From Leptolinea sp964446955 (GTDB lineage Bacteria > Chloroflexota > Anaerolineae > Anaerolineales > Anaerolineaceae), in the NCBI GenBank assembly GCA_964446955.1, contig CAYUQJ010000001.1, positions 1,178,001 through 1,242,000 on the forward strand: DNA of 64,000 nucleotides, in the 5' to 3' direction. A program made the position numbers and the translations under genes. Position 1 is the stretch's first letter; every line of letters begins with the position of its first letter. A model generated the notes under the pieces. The model was not told the origin of the DNA. It worked only from the letters and a program-made list of their open reading frames with translations, and did not search any database. Positions 54,501 to 63,219 of this stretch are shown here, in pieces.

Positions 54501-57362
54501 ATGAATTCATTTAAAAAGGATTCAAATCCCCAAAAACCCGTTAATGACATCCAAAGTGGACCAGGCAAACATAATACCCAATTAACCAGACTAAATTCTC
54601 AAGCCTCGTTTGGGACAGTGCCATCATTGCCAGATGCCATTCTCTATCAAGATTTAAATCTTATATACCGACGGTCCTACAAAAATTCTGATCGCTTTCA
54701 ATTGGAGACACCGGAAGGAAAATCGGATTTTGATTTTTTCCCTCTTGAAGAAGCCAAAAAGAGCACAAACCTGAAGAAGCGGGTAATTAAAAATGGGAAC
54801 GTCGAAAGTGAATTATTAACAAACAACCTTGGCCCCAAATCCCAAACCCTCTTTCTTGAATACCATCCCTGGATAGATGCTGACGGGAAAGTTATTGGCG
54901 TAGTTTCCCATATCCACGTGGTTTCAAAATCTCAAATGACGGCTGAAATGCTGACCAGACAATTATTTGGCGAGTCATTACTGGCAACCATCGCGTCAGA
55001 ATTTCTTAGAACAGGATCAGATGAGATTGGGGAGAAGTTATGCCAGTCTTTGGGGAAAATCGGGGATTACCTCGAAGCGGATCTCGGCTTCATCCGCTTC
55101 ATCGATCTGAAAGAAAACAAAATCTTGCCGGGTTATGAGTGGAAAAGTCCATCACTTCCATATCTTGAATCCAGTATGCCCGGTACCAGTTTTGACCAGT
55201 TCAAATTGATGAAGAAACAACTCATCAATAATTTGCCCATATACGTCCCGGAAGTCTTTGAAATTCCGCCGGAAGGAACAGCAGAAAGAAACGCCCTTCA
55301 ACAGATGGGGCTGGAATCACTGGTAATCCTGCCCATCTTCATTGGGGAAGAGCTTTGTGGATATCTCGGATTCGGCGCGAAAAAGTACCATCCCTTTTGG
55401 TCAGAACGCGAAAAAAGCTACCTTGAGCTTTTCAAAAACATTATTGTGAGTGTCCTCGAACGGCAGGACCGTGAAAGATTACTTCAAGAAGGCCGGAATC
55501 TTTATCAAAAAGTTGTAGAGCTTTCGCCCAGTTATATTTTTATCGTGCAGAACGAAAAACTTCTATACATTAATCCTACAAGCGTGCGGAGATTAGGGTT
55601 CGCTGATAATGAAATATTGATCGGGGAGAGAATCGACAAGATCATTCCGATCGAAATTGTTGAAGATTGCAGAAAAAAGATCAGCGATCTCGCAAAAGGT
55701 GAGAAAGTAACCAAACATGAGATCTCTTTTCAGAACAGAGAGGGATCAACAATTGAAGTTGACTACAACGCGATCCCGCTTACTCTGTATGGCAAACCGG
55801 CAACCCTGACTGTGGCAACAGATATCAGCCAGCGCAAGCAGATAGAACGCGAGATTGAAAATAACCGGCTGTTCCTTCAGCAAATTCTTGATTTTTCACC
55901 CATGGGTATATATGTTTTTGACAATGAGAAAGACAGTTTCACTTTCTTTAATAATGCTATTAAAAATCTTTTTCCAGAGATAAGTGACGGGCTCGGGAAA
56001 CAGGACATATTGAAACATTTACGGGACGAAGATCGGCTGAAGGTTGCAATCAATTTGAAAAAAATCAGCCTTCTTCCTGTCAGTGAATTTATTGAAGACG
56101 AATACTGCTGGATCACATCAGACGGTGATCCGGTATGGCTGCATGCCATAATCACTCCGATTGAAAAATCAGCAGACGGATCAACTACAAAATCTTTGAC
56201 GATTGTCCAAAACATTAATGATTTCAAGAAAGCGCAAGAGGAGTTGCGCAGAAATGAAGAAAAACACCGCGGCTTGGTTGCGAGTATCCCCGGTTTAGTG
56301 TATCAGGCATCTTTTCGCGAACCCCATCAGATTGATTTTTTGTCTCCTTACTTTGAAAAGCTAACCGGTTACTCCCAGGTAAACACATTTCCCGTAAATG
56401 TCTCCATATGGGAAGAACTAATTCATCCAGAAGATTACCAGAATTATTTAAATGAAATTGAAGAAGCCCTGTCAACAAAACGCCCGTTAATCTTGGAATA
56501 TCGCATCCATCACGCAAACGGTGAATATATCTGGGTCATGGATTCCGGTAGTTTCAGTTACGATGCAAACAACCACCCCGTGGCAATCATTGGTATTGTT
56601 ATGGATATTTCCGCCAGGAAACGGGATTACGAAGCCATGCGGGTTCTCTCACAGGATAACCTTCGTCTTCTGGCCAAGGCAAGGCATGAAGCTGGCAACA
56701 AGACATTATTGTTGAATGAAGTAAATCATCGGGTTAAGAACAACATAACCAGCATTATTGGTTTATTGGAATTGGAAAAACAACACGAAATAGCCACGCC
56801 CGATGAATTCAAATCTTCCATTAATGGAGTAATTTCAAGAATTACCAGCCTGGCAAGGGTCCATGATATCCTTTCATCCAATCAATGGACACCCATGCAG
56901 ATGGAATTGTTCATCCAAATGATCATAGAAGGTGCCTCAGCGTCTGCGCCCCCTTCTTTAACCATATCTATTGATGTCTATTCACCCGAACGGAATCTCT
57001 GGATCAACACCAGGCAGGCAACCGGGCTTGCTTTAATCCTCAATGAATTAACTACGAACAGTATCAAGCATGCGTTCAGAGGAAAGAAAAAAGGAATGAT
57101 CAAAGTTACCATTGGCAGAGATCCGGAAAATATCAACCGGGTAATCATCCGCTATGCGGATGACGGGCCTGGTTGGCCGGATGATATTTTGAACGGAACC
57201 AAAGAAGATGTGGGCATCGAAGTGATCCGTTTGAGTGCATCATCCCCATTAAATGGCGAAATTGGATTTGAAAATGATAACGGCGCTGTTGCAACCATAA
57301 AATTCAAACTTGTTCCGCAAAAAGAACTTTTACGGATCAATAAACCTGCCCCTTCTTTTTGA
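54501..57362 (+). CDS. Cytosolic sensor histidine kinase (PAS-like / GAF / PAS x3 / HisKA_2 / HATPase)
   Basis: GGAAGG lies 5 bases before the ATG at 54501. The 953-residue protein has no membrane helix. Order: a PAS-like N-terminus, a GAF domain (about 155-315), three PAS domains (about 325-440, 450-570, 583-705, the last with a PAC 'EYRIHHANGEYIWVMDSGSF'), a HisKA_2 dimerisation helix with phospho-accepting histidine near 743 in 'EVNHRVKNN', and an HATPase with the N-box 'ILNELTTNSIKHAF' near 849 and the G-box 'YADDGPGWP' near 886. No response regulator is encoded nearby, so it is an orphan kinase. The signal is unknown; GAF and PAS suggest a small ligand, redox or light input. Confidence 0.92.
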   Translation: MNSFKKDSNPQKPVNDIQSGPGKHNTQLTRLNSQASFGTVPSLPDAILYQDLNLIYRRSYKNSDRFQLETPEGKSDFDFFPLEEAKKSTNLKKRVIKNGNVESELLTNNLGPKSQTLFLEYHPWIDADGKVIGVVSHIHVVSKSQMTAEMLTRQLFGESLLATIASEFLRTGSDEIGEKLCQSLGKIGDYLEADLGFIRFIDLKENKILPGYEWKSPSLPYLESSMPGTSFDQFKLMKKQLINNLPIYVPEVFEIPPEGTAERNALQQMGLESLVILPIFIGEELCGYLGFGAKKYHPFWSEREKSYLELFKNIIVSVLERQDRERLLQEGRNLYQKVVELSPSYIFIVQNEKLLYINPTSVRRLGFADNEILIGERIDKIIPIEIVEDCRKKISDLAKGEKVTKHEISFQNREGSTIEVDYNAIPLTLYGKPATLTVATDISQRKQIEREIENNRLFLQQILDFSPMGIYVFDNEKDSFTFFNNAIKNLFPEISDGLGKQDILKHLRDEDRLKVAINLKKISLLPVSEFIEDEYCWITSDGDPVWLHAIITPIEKSADGSTTKSLTIVQNINDFKKAQEELRRNEEKHRGLVASIPGLVYQASFREPHQIDFLSPYFEKLTGYSQVNTFPVNVSIWEELIHPEDYQNYLNEIEEALSTKRPLILEYRIHHANGEYIWVMDSGSFSYDANNHPVAIIGIVMDISARKRDYEAMRVLSQDNLRLLAKARHEAGNKTLLLNEVNHRVKNNITSIIGLLELEKQHEIATPDEFKSSINGVISRITSLARVHDILSSNQWTPMQMELFIQMIIEGASASAPPSLTISIDVYSPERNLWINTRQATGLALILNELTTNSIKHAFRGKKKGMIKVTIGRDPENINRVIIRYADDGPGWPDDILNGTKEDVGIEVIRLSASSPLNGEIGFENDNGAVATIKFKLVPQKELLRINKPAPSF

Positions 57363-57434
57363 GCCACCGATGGGATTCGGACCCATGACCTGGCGTTTAC
57401 GAAACGTCTGCTCTGCCAACTGAGCTACGGTGGC
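57362..57434 (-). tRNA. tRNA-Thr (anticodon CGT), with non-canonical positions
   Basis: Folds on the minus strand as a 73-nt cloverleaf: acceptor GCCACCG/CGGTGGC, D-arm GCTC/GAGC, and anticodon loop TTCGTAA giving CGT, which reads ACG. Two oddities: the anticodon stem has an A28-C42 mismatch, and the T-loop reads TCCGAAT, with C where T55 is nearly universal. The discriminator is T, and CCA is not encoded. Its 3' end shares one base with the stop codon of the convergent histidine kinase gene. Confidence 0.85.
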
Positions 57435-57482
57435 GTGGGTGTGATTATACCAAATCAATAGTTTAATTTACAATATAATCAT

Positions 57483-58763
57483 ATGCGCATCGCGATGCTC
57501 TCTTACCACACATGTCCACTTGCCACGTTAGGTGGAAAAGATACAGGCGGGATGAATGTCTATGTGAAGGAACTGACCAGCCACCTTGGACACGCAGGAG
57601 TCCATGTGGATGTGTATACCCGTTCGCAGGATGAACATGTACCCCATGTCCTTCATGATCTCGGCTATGGCAACCGAGTGGTACATGTTCCGGCCGGACC
57701 CGAAATACCTCTCCCAAAACCTCAACTGGCCACATATATCCAGGATTTCACAAAAGGCATTCTTCAATTTGTAAACGACCGCGACATTCACTACGACATC
57801 ATTCACAGTCACTACTGGATGTCTGGATTGGCCGGACTCGCTCTTCGTGATCAATGGTCATCACCGGTTCTCCACATGTTCCATACCCTGGGTCTAATGA
57901 AGAATCGCATTGCCAGAAGTGAAGCGGAAATTGAAGGAGAATACCGGATCAGTGGTGAGAATGACGTGATCAGGAACGCGGATCGCCTTGTAGCCGCAAC
58001 GATCGCTGAAAGGGCCCAATTGGAATTACTGTATCGGGCACCTGCCTCTAAGATCGCTGTGATTCCCCCGGGCGTTGATCTGTCACGGTTCTACCCAATC
58101 CCCAAAGATGAAGCCAAAGCAGTAATTGGCGTTCCGGCTGATGACAGAATGATCCTTTTTGTCGGTCGGATTGAACCGCTCAAGGGACTGGAAACCTTGT
58201 TACGCGCGCTGGCATTAATGAAATCGGCCGACGAAACAGAATGCTGCCCAATGTATCTGTCTGTCATCGGCGGTGACCCGGATGAGACATCCGAGGAAAT
58301 GAATGAAGAAATGGCTCGGCTCCTTGCCTTGCGAGACCAACTTGATTTACAACAAATGGTAATTTTCCTCGGGAAACGGGCGCAGGATACTCTTCCATAT
58401 TACTACTCCGCCGCGGAGGTGGTTGTTGTCCCATCATTCTATGAATCCTTCGGGATGGTGGCTTTGGAAGCCATGGCCTGCGGGACTCCAGTTGTCGCCT
58501 CCCAGGTAGGCGGTCTGGCTTTTCTGGTTCAGGATGGAATCACCGGTTTTTCCGTACCGGATGGAGACGCACACGCGCTGTGTGACCGCCTCATCACCCT
58601 GGCAAAGGATGAAAACCTCCGTTCAGAACTTGGTGAAAAAGCGGCCAATTATGCCCGGGAATATGGTTGGGACACGATAACCGAGAGAATGATCAACCTC
58701 TACGATGAAACATTGAACAATCCACCGCAAATCAGGCACGGCGAACATCAGGAAACATATTAG
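57483..58763 (+). CDS. GT4-family glycosyltransferase (MshA / sucrose-phosphate-synthase-like)
   Basis: 426 residues. The N-terminus reads 'RIAMLSYHTCPLATLGGKDT' and continues GGMNVYVKEL, the acceptor-side glycine loop of the MshA/SPS group. Donor-site motifs are 'ILFVGRIEPLKGLETLLRAL' and 'PSFYESFGMVALEAMACGTP' followed by VVASQVGG, giving the E-x7-E pair. Candidate products are GlcNAc-inositol-phosphate, sucrose-phosphate or a related glycoside; the sequence cannot decide. A TATAAT box lies only 3 bases before the ATG. It ends tail to tail with dinB, sharing four bases. Confidence 0.88.
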   Translation: MRIAMLSYHTCPLATLGGKDTGGMNVYVKELTSHLGHAGVHVDVYTRSQDEHVPHVLHDLGYGNRVVHVPAGPEIPLPKPQLATYIQDFTKGILQFVNDRDIHYDIIHSHYWMSGLAGLALRDQWSSPVLHMFHTLGLMKNRIARSEAEIEGEYRISGENDVIRNADRLVAATIAERAQLELLYRAPASKIAVIPPGVDLSRFYPIPKDEAKAVIGVPADDRMILFVGRIEPLKGLETLLRALALMKSADETECCPMYLSVIGGDPDETSEEMNEEMARLLALRDQLDLQQMVIFLGKRAQDTLPYYYSAAEVVVVPSFYESFGMVALEAMACGTPVVASQVGGLAFLVQDGITGFSVPDGDAHALCDRLITLAKDENLRSELGEKAANYAREYGWDTITERMINLYDETLNNPPQIRHGEHQETY

Positions 58764-59956
58764 CGGCTGCCGGAATCCGACTCTTTCTTAATCTCATAAC
58801 CACGAAAGACTATTTTTGACCCAAATCGCTCGCGTAACGCATCAACCGATCGCAGCAACCTTTCTTCTTTCTCATCCCTTCGGTCAAAAAGATCGGGTTG
58901 AACCGGTTCTTTTGTCAATTGCGAAGTTCCCACACCAATCAGTCGTACTTTTTTCCCATCCGGCCATATTCCATCAAACAGCTCAATGGCTGATTGGGAA
59001 ATAATTGAATCATGGTTGGTAGCCTGATTCAGCAATGTTTGACGCGTATGGGTTTCAAAACTCGCCCATCGGATCTTAATTCTGACTGTTTTTGCAGAAA
59101 ACCCCTTCTTTCTTAATTGACTGGCGACTTTTGACGAGAGCCGCTTTATTGTCGTCGTTAACACGTCCCTGTCATTGACATCGTTAGTGAATGTAATCTC
59201 CTGACTGACTGATTTTACCTCTCGCTCAACTTCTATCGTCCGATCGTCAATCCCAAGAGCCCTTTCATACAATTCCAGACCATTCCGACCAAATAAACGT
59301 TCCAATTCATCAGACGTTCTTAATGCGATATCGCCTATTGTTTTGAACCCCAAAGTTTGAAAACGTTCAGCTGTTTTAGGTCCTACTCCCCATAATGCAT
59401 TTACAGGAAGCGGTGCAAGGAATTCCCGTTCTCGCCCCGGGTCGACGATGGTAATGGCGTTGGGGGGATTTGGCGCTTTGTGGGCACCTTTGCCGCAATT
59501 GTTGGCTATTTTCGCGACCAGCATATTCGTCGCTCCGCCAATGGAACATGGAAGTCTGGTCTCATTATTGATACGTGATTGTAGAGACCGGGCAATCTGC
59601 AATGGGGTCTCTGGCAGGTCAGATACGTCCAGAAAAGCTTCATCAATGGATAATTTTTGAACCAGCGGCGTAAAATCGCAGACAATTTCCATTACACTTT
59701 TTGAGTATTCTACATAATCGGCGTTTCCGGATGATACCAATATGAGATCAGGACAAAGACGCATCGCCCTGCCGGTTGGCATGGCAGAATGAACCCCATA
59801 CCGCCTCGCCGCATAGGAAGCTGTGGAAATCACGCCGCGTTTACCAGCCTGACCGCCAACCGCGAACGGTTTCCCCTTTAGTGATGGATTTTGTAATTCT
59901 TCCACAGAGCAGAAGAAAGCATCAAGATCCATGTGCAAAATTTTTCGTGTTCGCAT
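58760..59956 (-). CDS. dinB: DNA polymerase IV (Y family)
   Basis: Error-prone translesion polymerase. The ATG at 59956 (RTRKILHMDLDAFF) is chosen over a GTG 9 bases upstream. Catalytic acidic residues are in 'HMDLDAFFCSVEE' (about 8-20) and 'LSIDEAFLDVS' (D and E, about 103-108). Steric and fingers motifs 'ASYAARRYGVHSAMP' and helix-hairpin-helix 'NALWGVGPKTAERFQTLGF' are present, then the little-finger domain ('VKSVSQEITFTNDV'). 398 residues. No terminal beta-clamp motif of the usual form is obvious, although 'QPDLFD' near the end (about 370) may serve. Confidence 0.94.
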   Translation of the reverse strand: MRTRKILHMDLDAFFCSVEELQNPSLKGKPFAVGGQAGKRGVISTASYAARRYGVHSAMPTGRAMRLCPDLILVSSGNADYVEYSKSVMEIVCDFTPLVQKLSIDEAFLDVSDLPETPLQIARSLQSRINNETRLPCSIGGATNMLVAKIANNCGKGAHKAPNPPNAITIVDPGREREFLAPLPVNALWGVGPKTAERFQTLGFKTIGDIALRTSDELERLFGRNGLELYERALGIDDRTIEVEREVKSVSQEITFTNDVNDRDVLTTTIKRLSSKVASQLRKKGFSAKTVRIKIRWASFETHTRQTLLNQATNHDSIISQSAIELFDGIWPDGKKVRLIGVGTSQLTKEPVQPDLFDRRDEKEERLLRSVDALRERFGSKIVFRGYEIKKESDSGSR

Positions 59957-60764
59957 CCCGGTCACCAGGTCGAATCAGATAATAGCATGAGTAATAATCG
60001 TAGCAGTCTCTGGATACGGAGTAAGTTTACTTTGACCGACTGGAATCAGAAAACAGTAATAGGCAAATCGGTAAATCAAGGCATTCCCGAAATTGTTTTT
60101 AGCGTTTGAAGAAACTTTTGAAATCCATCCGCACATATTTCTAACTCAGACGAAAAATTGATCAGAGGCAACCCATTTTTCATGAAGCAAAATAAAAGGC
60201 AAACAATCTTTTCCATGGATTTATAGAAAGAATTGAAACATGAAAGCACTTTCAGAGAGAGAGATTAGTCAGTGCTTTTTATAGAATAATTGTACCATCA
60301 ACTTTTTGGGGATTTTATTCCCTTGCGCAATGTTGTAAAATGGATGTATCAAAGCCTGTTTGTCTTCTGGTTTTCCCTGTGATAACCATACAAATCGGCT
60401 CCTTTTTTTCTCGTTTTTTTTACCGATACAAGAAGAATAAGAGATCGTCTGATTCCATAATAGCAACGTTCGTTTCGAATCGACTTTTCTCGAATATCCA
60501 GCGTCATTCATTTCAACAGCGCAAGAAGCCCGGTAGCACAAACACCGGAAAGTAAGTGACCAATATTGCAAACTAATTTCAGGCTTGAATTCTATTCCCC
60601 ATAGAATCGTTCCATTTGTCGACCATTGAAGTGCCTGTTCATTAACAACCTGATCGAAAGCCACATTCATCGAAGAACAATATCGCAAAATCAGATCATT
60701 GTACCGACGTCTTGCTTATTTCGACATTTCGGGAAGCGATCATAGATTTTACAGGAGATCTGTT
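59957..60764. other. Long gene-poor region
   Basis: About 800 bases without a gene I can support. It contains a 46-codon minus-strand frame (60076-60216) reading ...KNGLPLINFSSELEICADGF..., faintly like the start of an IS110-type transposase, and a terminator-like stem at 60243-60250/60271-60278 followed by TTTTT. A 139-codon minus frame at 60269-60688 has no family features. Decayed mobile DNA is possible but not shown. Confidence 0.35.
60243..60281 (+). terminator. Terminator-like hairpin in the gene-poor region
   Basis: AAAGCACT (60243-60250) pairs with AGTGCTTT (60271-60278), a 20-base loop lies between, and T bases follow. The first arm can instead fold with the next bases as TGAAAG-CA-CTTTCA. 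No gene ends just before it. Confidence 0.35.
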
Positions 60765-62489
60765 ATGGAAAAGTCCACAATTGCAATCCTACCAGAACTC
60801 TCAATGTTCTTCAGCACGATCCATTCGCAATCAGGCGAGGGACGTTCGGCTCTGCTCCCTTGTTTATTTGTATCACAGGATTTGTACGGGTATATTCCAG
60901 ATTTTGTAATAGGTGAGATTTCAACAAATCTGAATATACCGGTCGATGAAATCAATAAGGTTATTGATTTCTATCCGTTATTTCAAAAAACACCGGCAAA
61001 CAGGACTGTCTTGCATGTATGCAACGACCTCAAATGTAAACTAGCCGGTGCCGATACAGTTTTTAAATTGATCAGCGCGGGCATTGGGGATGTATCTCCT
61101 GATTCGTCAGGTATTGAATTAGAAAAAGCTCCCTGTTTGGGTTTATGTGCGCACAAGCCTTCTTTGCATATTCAAGGAGAATTGATCCGTATACCGGTAA
61201 AAGACAATTATAGTTTGGCACCTTCAGCGAATTTCCATCACTCTTCAACTACCATAATGGGGAATAAACGGATCATCACAACCAACTGTGGAACGGGAAA
61301 AACCTGTTCTTTAATGGAATACTGGAAGAACGATGGATATCAGGCGCTTAAAATTGCTTTTAACATGCCTCCAGGCGCATTGATCACCGAAATTAAGACG
61401 TCCAGTCTGGTAGGCCGCGGGGGAGAAGCTTTCCTAACCGGTATCAAATGGGAGAAAGCGACGACCGGTGACCAGAAAACTCGTTTTGTTGTATGTAATG
61501 CCTGTGAAACAGATCCGCTGACATTCAAAGATAGAGTTTTAATGGAAGATGATCCCCACAGCATACTGGAAGGTATGATCATCGCCGCGTACGCAGTTCA
61601 GGCGCACCAGGGATTTCTGGTTGTCAATGGAGAATACGAATTAGCTTATCAAACCCTTTCGCAAGCTATCATTGATGCCCGTATGGCTGGTTTGCTCGGA
61701 AGCAATATCATGGGGAGCGGTTTTGATTTTGATATTGAATTGCGAAAACAGGGAGGGCGGTATTGTAGTGGAGAGGAGACCGCGCTTCTTGAATCTATAG
61801 AAGGCAAATGTGCTATCCCTCGCGGGAAACCACCATTTCCCACATCAAAAGGCCTGTTTGGAAAACCAACGGTAGTCAATAATGTAGAAACCCTGTGCAA
61901 TATTCCGCAAATTCTGCGAATGGGTGCCATGGAATACCGAAAAACTGGTACAGATACAGCAAAAGGGACAGTCCTTCTCTGTCTCATGGGAGATGTGAAA
62001 AAACCGGGGTTGCTTGAAGTCCCCTATGGGACAACGTTCAGAGATATTGTATATGAATTCTGTGGCGGACCAGATGATGAAAGTGGCTTTCACACCGCAT
62101 TGGTCGGAGGAATCGCCGGCACATTTATTCGTGAAGCAGATTTGGACATCCCAATTTCTCTGGACATGTCAGCCCATAAAAGGTTGTCTCTAGGTTCAGG
62201 ATCTATTGTTGTATTAAATAAAAAAAGGAATTTATTAAAGAATTTGTTCCAAATTGCCCGTTTCTTTAAATCAGAAACCTGTGGGAAGTGTGCGAGCTGT
62301 GTAAAAGGAGTGGAACAACAGACTGAATTCATGGAAAAAGCCAGTAACGGCACATTCAACTCCAGAGACCTGACGAGTTTACAGGATATTTACCTGGAGA
62401 TGATCCGCAAATCCGATTGCAAAATGGGCCAATTTGCCACCAGCGCATGCCGTTCTGCTTTACAGGAGTTTCCATCCCTTTTCCAGTAA
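60765..62489 (+). CDS. NuoE-NuoF fusion, NAD(P)H-linked iron-sulfur flavoprotein (HoxF/FdsB-like)
   Basis: AGGAG 7 bases before the ATG fixes the start; a longer frame from 60699 is not needed. Residues 25-145 form a thioredoxin-like [2Fe-2S] domain with cysteines 86, 91, 124 and 128 (VCNDLKC, PCLGLC). From about 180 the NuoF-like part has the FMN glycine loop 'GRGGEAFLTGIKW' (about 217), 'VVCNACETDP' (about 243), the NADH region 'GGRYCSGEETALLE', and a C-terminal [4Fe-4S] set 'TCGKCASC' near 505 with a later cysteine. Usual members read GRGGAGFPTG and CNADEGxPG, so two cofactor loops differ. No hydrogenase, formate dehydrogenase or other complex I genes are adjacent. Confidence 0.85.
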   Translation: MEKSTIAILPELSMFFSTIHSQSGEGRSALLPCLFVSQDLYGYIPDFVIGEISTNLNIPVDEINKVIDFYPLFQKTPANRTVLHVCNDLKCKLAGADTVFKLISAGIGDVSPDSSGIELEKAPCLGLCAHKPSLHIQGELIRIPVKDNYSLAPSANFHHSSTTIMGNKRIITTNCGTGKTCSLMEYWKNDGYQALKIAFNMPPGALITEIKTSSLVGRGGEAFLTGIKWEKATTGDQKTRFVVCNACETDPLTFKDRVLMEDDPHSILEGMIIAAYAVQAHQGFLVVNGEYELAYQTLSQAIIDARMAGLLGSNIMGSGFDFDIELRKQGGRYCSGEETALLESIEGKCAIPRGKPPFPTSKGLFGKPTVVNNVETLCNIPQILRMGAMEYRKTGTDTAKGTVLLCLMGDVKKPGLLEVPYGTTFRDIVYEFCGGPDDESGFHTALVGGIAGTFIREADLDIPISLDMSAHKRLSLGSGSIVVLNKKRNLLKNLFQIARFFKSETCGKCASCVKGVEQQTEFMEKASNGTFNSRDLTSLQDIYLEMIRKSDCKMGQFATSACRSALQEFPSLFQ

Positions 62490-62534
62490 AAACCTCAGAA
62501 AGAGATCATCCTGGCATATTGATTTAATAAAAGA

Positions 62535-62572
62535 GACGTGTCCATTATTCAATGAATGAACACGTCATTTTG
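62535..62572 (+). terminator. Probable terminator after the NuoEF-like gene
   Basis: GACGTGT (62535-62541) pairs with ACACGTC (62560-62566), with extra inner pairing (ATTC/GAAT), then ATTTTGT. It lies about 45 bases after the stop. Confidence 0.5.
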
Positions 62573-62631
62573 TAAATTATAGAAAACCGACGTTAATCGA
62601 TTTTGCAATATCTGGATGGTATCTGGCTAAT

Positions 62632-62820
62632 CTACATCTTTCCTTTTTCCAATTTTTTCACAAGGTCTAGAAATTCATTCCATTCCTCAGTAAAGAAATG
62701 GAGAGTAACATTATTCAAGTCAAGATGGAATGTGCTCTCACCATCCGGTTCCTCTGCCTTCCATGCCATGTAATTTTCCGTCTCACCTAGGGTTTTTACC
62801 ATGGGTTCAGTATCAGTCAT
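62632..62820 (-). CDS. Small acidic protein, unknown function
   Basis: 62 residues with a strong AGGAGA ribosome site 7 bases before the ATG. No signal or membrane segment. The middle 'DGESTFHLDLNNVTLHFFTE' looks like two beta-strands, followed by the helix 'EWNEFLDLVKKLEKG'. It lies 18 bases after the small membrane protein gene (62839-63219) in the same direction. Confidence 0.7.
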   Translation of the reverse strand: MTDTEPMVKTLGETENYMAWKAEEPDGESTFHLDLNNVTLHFFTEEWNEFLDLVKKLEKGKM

Positions 62821-62838
62821 TTCTCTCTCCTTTTGTTA

Positions 62839-63219
62839 TTATTTCAATGGTTTCCAAACATCATCCCCTTCAAGGGATAACAAATCAAATGATTTGGTGT
62901 TGAAATTGAAAATGCAATTATAGTTTCCTCTCACTATGATACCAGATGCATTTGGAGCATCTACATTTCCGGTTATCTGATACCGGTTATCACCAAGATC
63001 CTTGATTTTCTGTCCCGACAGACTGGCTTTATCCGCATTACGCAAACCAGCTTTTACCACTTCCTCACATCTGATTGCCGCTTTCTCTGAATCACCCCGG
63101 GATGCGTTTTCCCTGGCAGGATCAGGAACTGCCTCCTGCAAATACATAACTCCGAACACTCCGATAACCACAAAAATGACGATGATCAAGAACAGGACAA
63201 CGGGTGAATCTTTTTTCAT
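62839..63219 (-). CDS. Membrane-anchored small protein, unknown function
   Basis: 126 residues: one N-terminal helix (about 7-27, VVLFLIIVIFVVIGVFGVMYL), a charged linker, and a C-terminal domain of about 75 residues outside, with two cysteines (in 'IRCEEVV' and 'YNCIFNF') that could form a disulfide. The pattern 'DNRYQITGNVDAPNASGIIV' suggests beta-strands. The ATG overlaps the end of the AI-2E transporter gene by four bases, so the two are translated together. Confidence 0.7.
   Translation of the reverse strand: MKKDSPVVLFLIIVIFVVIGVFGVMYLQEAVPDPARENASRGDSEKAAIRCEEVVKAGLRNADKASLSGQKIKDLGDNRYQITGNVDAPNASGIIVRGNYNCIFNFNTKSFDLLSLEGDDVWKPLK

Noticed and set aside
60269..60688. 139-codon minus-strand frame as a gene
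   Set aside because: It has no ribosome site, unusual Cys/Trp/Tyr-rich composition and no recognisable motif.
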